Positions 37,024 through 45,136 of a stretch of DNA of 64,000 nt are shown in pieces. The position numbers and the translations under genes were made by a program. The notes under the pieces were generated by a model. It was not told the DNA's origin. It saw nothing but the letters and a program-made list of their open reading frames with translations, and made no database searches. Each line of letters opens with the position of its first letter. Positions within the stretch are counted from its first letter, which is position 1. Origin of the DNA: Actinomycetota bacterium (GTDB taxonomy: Bacteria; Actinomycetota; Acidimicrobiia; Acidimicrobiales; JAMCPD01); assembly GCA_023379935.1 (NCBI GenBank), contig JAMCPD010000022.1, positions 42,191 through 106,190 on the forward strand. Direction: 5' to 3'.

Positions 37024-37091
37024 TGTGGAGGAGTAAAACTTTACCCTCCTGGCAGCGGAAATGTCTGATGACCCACAAGATTTAGGACAGT

Positions 37092-38024
37092 TTAGTGTTG
37101 CGGAGATCCGATGGTCAAGATCTTATGGCAAGACTGCATCGACTGCGCAATAAATAGCTCAAGTAAACTGTAATCTGCCGTTGTTTGCGCAATCTCAAGA
37201 TATTTGTAGTAAGCATATCGACGTTCCTTGACAACCAATGGTGGAACCAAGCCAGCCCGTAACGCTTGTGCAAACATTAACAATCGTCCGACACGTCCGT
37301 TGCCGTCACTAAATGGATGTACCTGTTCAAAGGTGGCATGGGCTTTTGCTAATTCACTCACTATGTCCTTTGAAGATTTTGACAAATCTTTAATGAGCTG
37401 AACCAAGAGTTCCGGAACTTTAATCCAATTAGCCAGTACAACATGCGTACCCATTATTCGTATCGAATGTTTTCTGTACTTTCCAGCATCACTCATAATG
37501 CCGTTCATTAGTCGCAAATGAATACCCAAGATCAACTCTTCATCTATGGTAAAGCTCTCACCATTCTCGACAAGCTGTTCAAGCACCCAAAGAAGTGCTG
37601 ATTGATGGTTACGCGCTTCTGCTTGTTCAACTGCGGTTCTATTGCTGAGTACTTTATTTGCAAAAATAACTTCCTCTACATCCGACAATGTCATAGTACT
37701 TCCCTCAATAGTATTGGTATGGTAAGTGATGTAAATGGTGAGTTTATGTAACATGTTCTCGTTACTTATTAAAGTGCTTGGCCTTAGCTTTAAATCTAAT
37801 GCGGTATTTTTTACGATTGCTAACTCTGTGTCATAAATTGATTCGGCACCAACAACATTGATGTATAGCATTTCAATCTTGAGTCTTGCGTTTGTTCGAG
37901 GTTTAGAACGTCGATTAAGCCATGCATTGAGCGTAGGAAATGAAACAGAGAGTTCACAAGCAAGTTGTTCTTGTGACCAACCAGAGGCTTTCAAGATAGA
38001 TTTAAGCTGCAGAATGTAATTCAT
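37092..38024 (-). CDS. Fic-family AMPylase-like protein with N-terminal HTH
   Basis: A 310-residue protein. Residues about 5-60 form an XRE-like helix-turn-helix (GWSQEQLACELSVSFPTLNAWL). The Fic core carries the full active-site motif HPFSDGNGRVGR (catalytic His first). An inhibitory-helix motif of the (S/T)xxxE(G/N) type is visible as TNTIEG before the Fic domain, so it is probably self-inhibited (class II). Fic enzymes usually transfer AMP to target proteins. It is in the island bounded by the 36-bp repeats, next to a RHH/PIN pair. Confidence 0.9.
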   Translation of the reverse strand: MNYILQLKSILKASGWSQEQLACELSVSFPTLNAWLNRRSKPRTNARLKIEMLYINVVGAESIYDTELAIVKNTALDLKLRPSTLISNENMLHKLTIYITYHTNTIEGSTMTLSDVEEVIFANKVLSNRTAVEQAEARNHQSALLWVLEQLVENGESFTIDEELILGIHLRLMNGIMSDAGKYRKHSIRIMGTHVVLANWIKVPELLVQLIKDLSKSSKDIVSELAKAHATFEQVHPFSDGNGRVGRLLMFAQALRAGLVPPLVVKERRYAYYKYLEIAQTTADYSLLELFIAQSMQSCHKILTIGSPQH

Positions 38025-38084
38025 AGCGTGTTAGTTGGGCTTTTAGTCCGCCTAGTACTTATAAATCCTTCTATTATCACCTAG

Positions 38085-38108
38085 TTGATCGGCAATTTTG
38101 ATCGGCAA
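38085..38108. promoter_or_regulatory. tandem TTGATCGGCAA repeats upstream of fic
   Basis: Two exact copies of TTGATCGGCAA (38085-38095 and 38098-38108) occur 60-85 bases upstream of the fic start. They may be binding sites for the Fic protein's own HTH domain. Confidence 0.35.
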
Positions 38109-38217
38109 AGCAATACACCCGACCTTGTAAATTCCATTACCGCATTCTCTGCGAAATATAAAGACCATGGCAACAGACATACGAGCAGACTCTTTACTTT
38201 ATAAGATGAGTTGATGT

Positions 38218-38243
38218 TATGATGTAGTAATGCTATGATGTAG
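38218..38243 (+). promoter_or_regulatory. repeat operator in front of RHH antitoxin
   Basis: Two exact copies of TATGATGTAG, 16 bases apart, end three bases before the antitoxin start codon. This is the expected position for an autoregulatory operator of a type II toxin-antitoxin module. Confidence 0.5.
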
Positions 38244-38245
38244 AT

Positions 38246-38482
38246 ATGACCAAAACACGAACTACATTGACGATAGATGAATCTCTTCTAAAAATGATAA
38301 AGGTTAAAGCGGTACGCTTAGGACTTAAAGAAAGTGAAGTAATCGAAGATGCTGTACGTCGAAGCCTCGGCTTAGATTTGTTCGAACGACTGTGGGAACG
38401 CCATACTTTTAGCGACGAAGAAGCAAGTAATATTGCACTTGAGGCTCAACATGCCACTCGAAATTCAAGGCGTCCCAAATAA
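38246..38482 (+). CDS. ribbon-helix-helix antitoxin
   Basis: A 78-residue protein with a RHH DNA-binding N-terminus (RTTLTIDESLLKMIKVKAV, RLGLKESEVIEDAVRRSL) and a charged C-terminal tail that would wrap the toxin. Its stop codon abuts the GTG start of the PIN gene. Together they form a VapBC-like type II module. Confidence 0.85.
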   Translation: MTKTRTTLTIDESLLKMIKVKAVRLGLKESEVIEDAVRRSLGLDLFERLWERHTFSDEEASNIALEAQHATRNSRRPK

Positions 38483-38899
38483 GTGCGAGCTGTAGTAGAT
38501 GTAAATGTAATAATTTCGGCGTTATTGAATCGAAATGGAACTCCGGCAAAAGTTATCCAAGCGTGGTTACAAGGTATTTTTGAGATAGTAGTCTCTTTGA
38601 AGCTTCTCGAAGAACTTGAACGAGCGTTAAAGTATAAAAAGCTTCAAAAGTACATTAAGATGTCAGAGATTGCAGAATTAATTGAATTTTTTAGGTTAGA
38701 AGGGAGTTTAGTAGAAGATCCACAAGAATCTCTTCCTATTAGCTCTAAGGACCCGGACGATGACTATATTATTTCTTTAGCGCTCAGCACCCAATCAGTT
38801 ATTGTTTCAGGTGATTCGCATTTGCTTGCTCTATCTGATGAGATTCCCGTTTATTCACCAATAGATTTTTTAGAGAGGTTGCTAACTTCTTTCAGCTAA
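38483..38899 (+). CDS. PIN-domain toxin ribonuclease
   Basis: A 138-residue PIN protein of the COG1569-like group. Acidic residues for metal binding are visible at VVDVNVIISALL (first Asp), in the central KLLEELERAL, and at SKDPDDDYIISLA plus VSGDSHLL. It probably cleaves RNA. The GTG start follows the antitoxin stop with no gap. Confidence 0.88.
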   Translation: MRAVVDVNVIISALLNRNGTPAKVIQAWLQGIFEIVVSLKLLEELERALKYKKLQKYIKMSEIAELIEFFRLEGSLVEDPQESLPISSKDPDDDYIISLALSTQSVIVSGDSHLLALSDEIPVYSPIDFLERLLTSFS

Positions 38900-38934
38900 G
38901 CCAATGTTCTAGACACAAGGCATGATTCATTTTA

Positions 38935-38985
38935 GGCACCCGCAGCAGGAATCGAAACCTGATAAGTTACGATTTTAGGAATCAG
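38935..38985 (-). pseudogene. tRNA-Arg(CCT)-like 3'-half relic
   Basis: The minus strand reads an anticodon-loop-like GATTCCTAAAATC, then a T-arm CAGG...TTTCGATT...CCTG and an acceptor-like GCGGGTGCC. The T-loop has one extra base and no matching 5' half exists, so it is not a functional tRNA. Such 3' halves are typical att-site relics of elements that integrated into a tRNA gene. Confidence 0.45.
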
Positions 38986-39179
38986 ATTGAGTTCGACCGT
39001 AAATACTTTCTAGTATTATTTAATCTCTTCAGGGGGGTGTTAGTCCACCTCAGTCACAGATACTTGGTAGGTCTTGTCCTTCGGTTTGTAAAACGGCGAT
39101 TTTGTAGCATCAAATCCAGATGGATAAAACTGTTATTTTTAGGACTTGGATTTTACTACGAAGTGACAAAAAGCTCTTT

Positions 39180-39447
39180 TAATTTCAGGGCTGCAAGAGG
39201 CCCTGTGCGAGTCAAGCACCACTCTCAAACGTTGTCAATCCAGGCGGCGTTTGAAAAAGGTGGCAGTCAACCGGAATATCCGGGTGGCCTCTGCTCGGCG
39301 AAGTTCCGTGCGGGATAACCCGACGACCCCAGATGAGATAACAGAGGGAGTATTCTCTGTTGACCAAGCTGGAAAGCGGGTCTACCGAGCCGGACTGTCC
39401 AGTGATGTCAGCTAATTGCTGGTATTGCGGGGCAGCTCTTAGCTCCA
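39180..39447 (+). ncRNA. putative orphan transposon right end / omega-RNA-like segment
   Basis: No protein gene, yet GC-rich and structured. It ends GTCAGC-taatt-GCTGG-tatt-GCGGGG, similar in order and spacing to the GTCAGC...GCTGA...CGGGG at the end of the IS607-type element (20481-20510). It stops exactly where the second 36-bp repeat begins. This is a hypothesis from likeness only. Confidence 0.3.
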
Positions 39448-39483
39448 ATTGACACTATCGTTGTAAAGCCCCTTGATCAAGCA
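39448..39483 (+). repeat. 36-bp direct repeat, copy 2
   Basis: A copy of the SDR 3' coding segment (36187-36222), one mismatch, with no SDR gene around it. It begins directly after the structured segment. Confidence 0.85.
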
Positions 39484-39513
39484 GGAGGATAAGGAAATGC
39501 GCCGGACTGGCAC

Positions 39514-40179
39514 TTAGACATCGCGGAGCACGGAAAACCACAACCTGTCTGCCACCCTTACAACGGCATCAGCCACCTGCACATAATGCCTATACAGTTC
39601 CTGAGTTACAATCAACGAACGTATATCACCCGTAGTAGCGGTGTCACCGAATGACCCGCTTGGGAAAGAAGAGTTCGATAGCTGTAACAGCTCAGCCATA
39701 GCGCTGCGATAACGGCGTTCGACATGGCGCACAGCCTTTACCGCCTTATCAGCTTGTACGCCGGCTTGGTTGGAATCAGAATGTATCAATCTAAAGCCTT
39801 CCACCAAGCAATCGGTTCCCGCATAAATATGCTTTGCCATTGCCAAAGCATGAGCATCGGGGGTCCAATGAAGTATTTCAGCTTCACCTACGGTGTGTTT
39901 TGCCTCATTGATTATCTGATCGGTTCGTTCGGAGATCATATAAATATCCTCCTGATCTACCGGCGTGGAAAGTGCATTCTGAAGTAGTACCAACAAATTG
40001 CGACGTGCAACATCCGCATCTTGCTCAGCTTTGTCAACGGCTGTTGCAGTATCTGAACTACCGTCATCCGACCAGTCAACAAAGCATGAAATACCTCTAA
40101 GAGTGATCTCCCCCTGTGTAACAAGCAAGCCTATTACATCCGGAATAGCCGGGAGCAACCATTTACGCCACCACTTCAT
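39514..40179 (-). CDS. DUF47/PhoU-like phosphate transport regulator
   Basis: A 221-residue all-helical protein of the DUF47 family, which resembles PhoU and is usually paired with a Pit permease. Helical segments include LLVLLQNALSTPVDQEDIYM and RTDQIINEAKHTVGEAEIL. It lies 18 bases downstream of the PiT gene on the same strand and probably gates or regulates that transporter. Confidence 0.85.
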   Translation of the reverse strand: MKWWRKWLLPAIPDVIGLLVTQGEITLRGISCFVDWSDDGSSDTATAVDKAEQDADVARRNLLVLLQNALSTPVDQEDIYMISERTDQIINEAKHTVGEAEILHWTPDAHALAMAKHIYAGTDCLVEGFRLIHSDSNQAGVQADKAVKAVRHVERRYRSAMAELLQLSNSSFPSGSFGDTATTGDIRSLIVTQELYRHYVQVADAVVRVADRLWFSVLRDV

Positions 40180-40197
40180 AACAACCTTTCATCATCC

Positions 40198-41205
40198 TTA
40201 GAATAACGAGCTTATGATATGGGCTAACCCTGCAAGAACAGCCCCAAGCACCGCACAAGCCGGCACGGTAATCAACCATGTCCATACAACTAATACTACT
40301 GTAGGCCAGTGAACATGTCTACGTCTGCCGACGCTACCTACACCAACCATGGAAGAGGCAACAACCGTAGATGTACTGACAGGTGCTCCCAGCCAAGCCG
40401 AACCAAGAATTACCAAAGCTGAACTGCCTTGCGCGGCTAAACAATCCAATGAACCCCCGCGATAAAATCGAGAGGACACAGTACGTACGATACGCCGCCC
40501 GCCGACGGCGGTACCTATCCCAAGGGCCAAAGCCGTAACAACAACAACCCAGATAGGTACGGCAAAAGTTCGTATAGCGCCTCCGGCAAGCAGTACCACT
40601 GTGGCCATACCCATAGCTTTTTGCCCGTCATTTGAACCATCCGCTAAACCCACCAAGAAAGCCGACACCCAAATAGCACTCTTTAACGGGGACAAAACAG
40701 AACGGGTACTTTTCGCAAGGCGCCGCCCTAAGAGATAGCGAACAGCTGCCGAGCAAAGCGCGCCAAGAAGCGGAGAAACTACAATTGCAACAAGTGTTCC
40801 GATAACTCCGTATGGACGCATACCATGAAAGCCACCCCAACCAACTCCATGCCAACCGGCCTCGACAATCGCAGCACCGGCCAACCCCCCAACCAGTGCA
40901 ATACTTGCACTAACCGGGATGCCTCGATGAGTGAGAAGCAAAGTAAAGCCAATGCTTACCAACCCGCCAATCAGGTAAGTAACAGCAGTTCGATTAGGCG
41001 GAACATGGACCAAACTAGCCATCGTCAATGCTACGGCTTCTCCCGCGAACAACCCGCCAAGTGTATGTGCAATAAAGGAAAGCATCATCGCTTTAGGATA
41101 AGAAGTGACCCGTGACGCAATCAATGAAGCGGTTGCGTTTGGAGCATCGGAAACACCCAGCATAAACCCAAACCCTATCGCTACGACTAAAGCTGCAACC
41201 ACCAT
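40198..41205 (-). CDS. pit: PiT-family inorganic phosphate transporter
   Basis: A 335-residue permease with two related halves, each with the PiT signature: GVSDAPNATASLIASRV near the N-terminus and GLADGSNDGQKAMGMA in the second half. About ten hydrophobic helices are visible. It imports phosphate (as metal-phosphate) driven by protons. It has an AAGAGGA ribosome-binding site and is divergent from the deacetylase-like gene. Confidence 0.9.
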   Translation of the reverse strand: MVVAALVVAIGFGFMLGVSDAPNATASLIASRVTSYPKAMMLSFIAHTLGGLFAGEAVALTMASLVHVPPNRTAVTYLIGGLVSIGFTLLLTHRGIPVSASIALVGGLAGAAIVEAGWHGVGWGGFHGMRPYGVIGTLVAIVVSPLLGALCSAAVRYLLGRRLAKSTRSVLSPLKSAIWVSAFLVGLADGSNDGQKAMGMATVVLLAGGAIRTFAVPIWVVVVTALALGIGTAVGGRRIVRTVSSRFYRGGSLDCLAAQGSSALVILGSAWLGAPVSTSTVVASSMVGVGSVGRRRHVHWPTVVLVVWTWLITVPACAVLGAVLAGLAHIISSLF

Positions 41206-41234
41206 TCCTCTTACTGTATCGTACTGTTATATCA

Positions 41235-41240
41235 TATACT
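41235..41240 (+). promoter_or_regulatory. -10 box of a leaderless promoter
   Basis: TATACT ends six bases before the ATG at 41247, and no ribosome-binding site is present. Confidence 0.5.
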
Positions 41241-41246
41241 TATCAT

Positions 41247-42212
41247 ATGACAACTCTGCTTTTGGGAACTGCACCTGAACAAGATAGGCACATACCGCCT
41301 GGCAGTCCATTCTACGAAACCGATTCATCCCATAACTCTCACCCTGAACGCCCGGAACGTATAGAAGCTGTGCTGGCTGGAATAAAGGAGGCGGGAATAA
41401 TGAATACCACCACCTTCATCCAACCACGCCGCGCAACCATTGACGAGTTGGCATTAGTTCATTCTCATACTTACCTTTTGCAACTTCAAGAGTTTTGCCG
41501 TAAAGGAGGAGGTTGGCTGGATGCGGATACTTATGCGGCAAAAGGCTCCTTCGATACTGCAATACTTGCAGCCGGAACAGGCTTAGAGGCTGTCGACATA
41601 CTTAGCAACACACCCGATAACAGCAAAATAGCCTTTATAGCCATGCGCCCGCCCGGACACCATGCGCTTCGGGAAAAAGCTATGGGATTTTGTTTAATCA
41701 ACAACATTGCGGTTGCGGCAGCCTACTTGGCAAACCGGGGAGAAAAGGTGTTAATCTTTGACTTTGACGTACATCACGGTAATGGAACTCAAGAAATATT
41801 CTGGAATGATCAGCGAGTTTTATACGTTTCAATCCACCAATATCCCTTTTATCCCCAAAGCGGTACTTTGAGCGAGATAGGAGGAGGAAAAGCGGTTGGC
41901 CTTACCGTTAATATCCCACTGCCGGCCGGAACTGTCGGCTATACAATACTAAACAAACTGGATGAAATGGCGGCTTCGGCAGTTTCAAAGTTTTCCCCTA
42001 CATGGATTTTGGTATCAGCAGGATTTGACGGGCATAAAGACGATCCTTTAGCCTCATTTGAACTGATCCCAGAGGATTTTGCTGATATAGCCGCTTGGCC
42101 GGCTTCAGTATGCGAGCTTTCAAACCGCACAGTCTTGTTTTTGGAAGGCGGATACAACATCCAAGCGCTTAAGATGTCGGTAGCGGCTACATTTGCCCGG
42201 CTTTGTCGCTAA
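41247..42212 (+). CDS. histone deacetylase-family amidohydrolase
   Basis: A 321-residue arginase/deacetylase-fold enzyme of the AcuC/HDAC-like family. Zinc and catalytic residues are visible: RPPGHHALREKAMGFCLINN, LIFDFDVHHGNGTQ and SAGFDGHKDDPL. It could deacetylate proteins, polyamines or another acetylated amine. The substrate is not evident from context. Confidence 0.92.
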   Translation: MTTLLLGTAPEQDRHIPPGSPFYETDSSHNSHPERPERIEAVLAGIKEAGIMNTTTFIQPRRATIDELALVHSHTYLLQLQEFCRKGGGWLDADTYAAKGSFDTAILAAGTGLEAVDILSNTPDNSKIAFIAMRPPGHHALREKAMGFCLINNIAVAAAYLANRGEKVLIFDFDVHHGNGTQEIFWNDQRVLYVSIHQYPFYPQSGTLSEIGGGKAVGLTVNIPLPAGTVGYTILNKLDEMAASAVSKFSPTWILVSAGFDGHKDDPLASFELIPEDFADIAAWPASVCELSNRTVLFLEGGYNIQALKMSVAATFARLCR

Positions 42213-42253
42213 TCCCCTAATTGTACGGCTTTTGCGTGTAAGAGATAAAGGTA

Positions 42254-42328
42254 TGGCTGGCGGGGGAGGGCTCGAACCTCCAGCCTCCTGAACCAAAATC
42301 AGGCGTTCTGCCATTGAACTACCCGCCA
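42254..42328 (-). tRNA. tRNA-Gln (TTG)
   Basis: Full cloverleaf on the minus strand: acceptor TGGCGGG/CCCGCCA, anticodon stem CCTGA/TCAGG around TTTTGGT with anticodon TTG, T-arm GGAGG-TTCGAGC-CCTCC. CCA is encoded at 42254-42256. Confidence 0.93.
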
Positions 42329-42479
42329 TAGTGACGGCAATAAAATATCAACCAAATAAAGATTACCACTTCACGTGTTGACAATAGTTGAAAAGTTAAC
42401 CCGCAATAAAAAATTATTTTAAATTTTTTTGCTCAAAATTCGCCAAACAGCCTAAAAATGTATTAACCTGCCAACAGGA

Positions 42480-42578
42480 ATGGGTTCACTTATTAAAAAG
42501 CGTCGCAAGCGCATGAGAAAAAAGAAGCATAAAAAGTTGTTAAAGGCTAACCGTTGGAAACGAAGAACGGGGCACTAG
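42480..42578 (+). CDS. small ribosomal protein bS22-like (AURKAIP1/COX24 domain)
   Basis: A 32-residue, extremely basic protein: MGSLIKKRRKRMRKKKHKK then LLKANRWKRRTGH. It closely matches the actinobacterial bS22 mini-protein found in mycobacterial 30S subunits (form MGSVIKKRRKRMxKKKHRKLL). AGGA sits immediately before the ATG, too close for a normal Shine-Dalgarno, so initiation may not depend on it. The 42329-42479 upstream stretch is AT-rich with TTGACA at about 42378. Confidence 0.88.
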   Translation: MGSLIKKRRKRMRKKKHKKLLKANRWKRRTGH

Positions 42579-42644
42579 CCTAGCTGCTCTTATCCGTTTT
42601 ATACAGACATATTTGAAAGATTGGTTCAGGTTTGCAAGATAAGT

Positions 42645-43481
42645 TCAGGACAAAGATAAGTTCATAGGCAAAACGGTGCTCACCAGTGTAAGTAACCCCT
42701 GTTTCGGATTTGAAAGCTCTAAGTCGTCAATCTCTGTTTTATCAACCTCCACATACCAACTTGATCCGCTGCCTGCCAAGCTGGGTCGTTTACCACTAAG
42801 GAGGGCCAAGTAATCACGCCATAACGCCAGTCGCGGTTCTGCCGCCAAAGCTGCAACTTCCAGATCGTTGCTCAACCCATCAACACGCCTCCGGGTTACA
42901 TTCCCGTTGTTTAACTCATCCCAAGCTTTATAAACCAAAGCAGTTGATACACCAAAGGGCGGTATGCACAACAAAAAAAATCTCTCTGAAAAGGCAAGCT
43001 CACTTACAACCTCCCCGACACCGCGGACTAATCCATGACCACCCTTCAAACAAAAGGGGACATCAGCGCCCAGTCGAACTGCCGTATCAATATCGTAACA
43101 TCCGGCCCAACGAAGTACAGCGGCGGCATCTGCAGAGCCGCCCCCCAGTCCAGCTCCCATGGGTATGCGTTTGATCAAAGTCACATGAGCAGATTTATCC
43201 AATGCGAGCAATGCCTTGCCTACCAGGTTATCTTTAGCTGTCGGAAAAGTCTTTAGCAAACTGATTTCACTCGCTAAACCGGTTTCATCTCTCACTTCCA
43301 AACCGTCTCCTTCACGAAACAAAAGCGTATCGCACAGATCTATACTTACCATTTCAGACTCGATCAGGTGGTATCCGTCGGCTGTTGTTCCAACAATTCG
43401 AAGAGACAAAGTCAACTTTGCGAATGCCGTTTCTTCCGAGACAGGTTTATCCAAGTTTTGACTGATTAGGCTTTCATGCAT
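42645..43481 (-). CDS. ispE: 4-diphosphocytidyl-2-C-methyl-D-erythritol kinase
   Basis: A 278-residue GHMP kinase. The ATP loop IPMGAGLGGGSADAAAV (residues about 105-121) and FAKLTLSLRIVGTTADGYH at the N-terminus are diagnostic. It phosphorylates CDP-methylerythritol in the MEP isoprenoid pathway. The C-terminal LAGSGSSWYVEV fits motif 3. Its start overlaps the rsmA end by 16 bases in a metG-tatD-rsmA-ispE operon, a common actinobacterial order. Confidence 0.93.
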   Translation of the reverse strand: MHESLISQNLDKPVSEETAFAKLTLSLRIVGTTADGYHLIESEMVSIDLCDTLLFREGDGLEVRDETGLASEISLLKTFPTAKDNLVGKALLALDKSAHVTLIKRIPMGAGLGGGSADAAAVLRWAGCYDIDTAVRLGADVPFCLKGGHGLVRGVGEVVSELAFSERFFLLCIPPFGVSTALVYKAWDELNNGNVTRRRVDGLSNDLEVAALAAEPRLALWRDYLALLSGKRPSLAGSGSSWYVEVDKTEIDDLELSNPKQGLLTLVSTVLPMNLSLS

Positions 43482-44287
43482 GAGACCAACCTGTACCAGT
43501 CCATAAGGCTCAGCTGTTCGGCACGGCTTTGCGGCGATATATCCGCAAGTAAATATGCCCTTGGCGGCACTATACCATCCAAGGCTCGCCTTAACATCTT
43601 GCGCCTTGTTGCAAAACCGGCGTACACAACCTTAAAAAGCTGATCATAAGTGATATCGTCCAAGCTCAACACGGCAGAAGATCTTCTGGTAATCGATACC
43701 AGCACTGAAGATACCGCCGGTGGCGGTATGAATACATTTGACGGCACCTTGCCAACCAGTTTTGCATCGGCCCAGTAGGCAACCTTGAGAGACACTGCTC
43801 CAAAACCATCTTGGCCGACTGAGGCTACAAGCCTGTCTCCCACCTCCTTTTGAACCATCACCAACATCTTTGAGATCTCTCTAACCTCCTCAAGCAGTTT
43901 AATCACAAGTAAAGTGGCTATGTTGTAAGGAAGGTTGGCAATGAGCAACCAATCAGTCGGACCTTTCCCAACGGGCAAGCTTTCATCCGCCAACAACTCC
44001 TTCCAGTCCAACTTCAACGCATTTGCATGTACAACCCGAACATCAAGCGATTCTACAACCGAACGCAGTATCTTGACTAAAGTACTATCTGTCTCAACAG
44101 CCACAACTTTGGCCCCGTAAGCCGCTAAAGCTACGGTCAAGGAACCTAATCCGGCTCCTATCTCTATCACCCTTTGGCCGGGATCGACTTCCGCAAGCCC
44201 CAGTTTGGCTATGCGTCGGGCAGTATTTGGATCCGCTAAAAAGTGCTGCCCCAATGACTTTTTAGGTTTCAAGTCATTATTTGACAT
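43466..44287 (-). CDS. rsmA: 16S rRNA (adenine1518/1519-N6)-dimethyltransferase
   Basis: About 273 residues from the ATG at 44287, which has a GGGGGAG ribosome-binding site; an upstream ATG at 44341 is also open but overlaps tatD. Motifs: KKSLGQHFLADPNTARRIAKL, SAM site VIEIGAGLGSLTVAL and catalytic NLPYNIAT. It dimethylates the two conserved adenines of helix 45. Confidence 0.93.
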   Translation of the reverse strand: MSNNDLKPKKSLGQHFLADPNTARRIAKLGLAEVDPGQRVIEIGAGLGSLTVALAAYGAKVVAVETDSTLVKILRSVVESLDVRVVHANALKLDWKELLADESLPVGKGPTDWLLIANLPYNIATLLVIKLLEEVREISKMLVMVQKEVGDRLVASVGQDGFGAVSLKVAYWADAKLVGKVPSNVFIPPPAVSSVLVSITRRSSAVLSLDDITYDQLFKVVYAGFATRRKMLRRALDGIVPPRAYLLADISPQSRAEQLSLMDWYRLVSCMKA

Positions 44288-44324
44288 CAACTCCCCCAAG
44301 CGCGAACGACTTAAATATACTGTG

Positions 44325-45134
44325 TTACTCCCGCCGGTCAAGTCCGAATACCTCTATGGCAGACTGCATTGTGGCATTAGCTACCGCCTCTACATCCATA
44401 CCCTTTACCTCAGCTACGGCTTTTCCTACAAGCGACACAAAGGCGGGCTCATTGGGCTGTCCTCTGTGGGGAACCGGTGCCAAATATGGGGTATCGGTCT
44501 CAATCAATATTTTATCGAGCGGGCACCGCGCGGCTGTTTCCCGCAAGTCAAGCGCATTTTTAAAAGTCAAAATACCTGAAAACGACAACCAAGCCCCCAT
44601 ATCCAAACAGTGCTTAGCCTCGTTCATCGCACCGCTAAAACAGTGAAATATCACACGAGACGGAACGCCCTCGGTTTCTAAGATATCAAAGGTATCTTCC
44701 CACGCCTCCCTTGTATGCACCACCAATGCCAACCCTAATTCTTGTGCCAACCCCAGCTGTTTTTTAAAGGTATCCTTCTGATCCGATCTGGGTGAGTTGT
44801 CATAATGGTAATCAAGACCACATTCTCCTATCCCGACCACCAAAGAACCAAGGTAACCCTTGGTTTTACAGTCGGCAACCAGCTCATATAAAGGTTTGAT
44901 ATCCCGGGTTGCATAGTGAGGATGCAGACCAACCGTCGTCCACATTCCCAGAAAACTTCGGTCTTTATACCCATCCAAGTTGCGAATACGTTGTACCAAT
45001 TCAATTGCTTGGTTGGAGGATTCTATATCCGTCCCCACGCACACCAACCCAGTCACCAAAGCTTCCCTGGCCCTGTTAAAGGCTTCGTCGGGCTTTGGCA
45101 AATCATGTAAATGGCAATGGGTATCAAACCACAT
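44325..45134 (-). CDS. tatD: TatD-family metal-dependent DNase
   Basis: About 269 residues starting MWFDTHCHLHD at 45134, two bases after the metG stop; a longer frame reading back into metG lacks family likeness. Metal ligands: DTHCHLHD, GECGLDYHYD, VVHTREAWED, HCFSG and ILIETDTPYLAP. TatD enzymes are 3'-5' DNases or D-aminoacyl hydrolase relatives. Confidence 0.93.
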   Translation of the reverse strand: MWFDTHCHLHDLPKPDEAFNRAREALVTGLVCVGTDIESSNQAIELVQRIRNLDGYKDRSFLGMWTTVGLHPHYATRDIKPLYELVADCKTKGYLGSLVVGIGECGLDYHYDNSPRSDQKDTFKKQLGLAQELGLALVVHTREAWEDTFDILETEGVPSRVIFHCFSGAMNEAKHCLDMGAWLSFSGILTFKNALDLRETAARCPLDKILIETDTPYLAPVPHRGQPNEPAFVSLVGKAVAEVKGMDVEAVANATMQSAIEVFGLDRRE

Positions 45135-45136
45135 AA

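Larger units (their letters stand above)
38900..39513. other. gene-free right part of island
   Basis: 614 bases with no supported protein gene. It contains a tRNA-Arg-like 3' half (38935-38985), a structured segment resembling a transposon right end (39180-39447) and the second 36-bp direct repeat (39448-39483). Confidence 0.5.

Noticed and set aside
39037..39318. 93-residue plus-strand frame
   Set aside because: No family likeness; it runs through the structured transposon-end-like segment.
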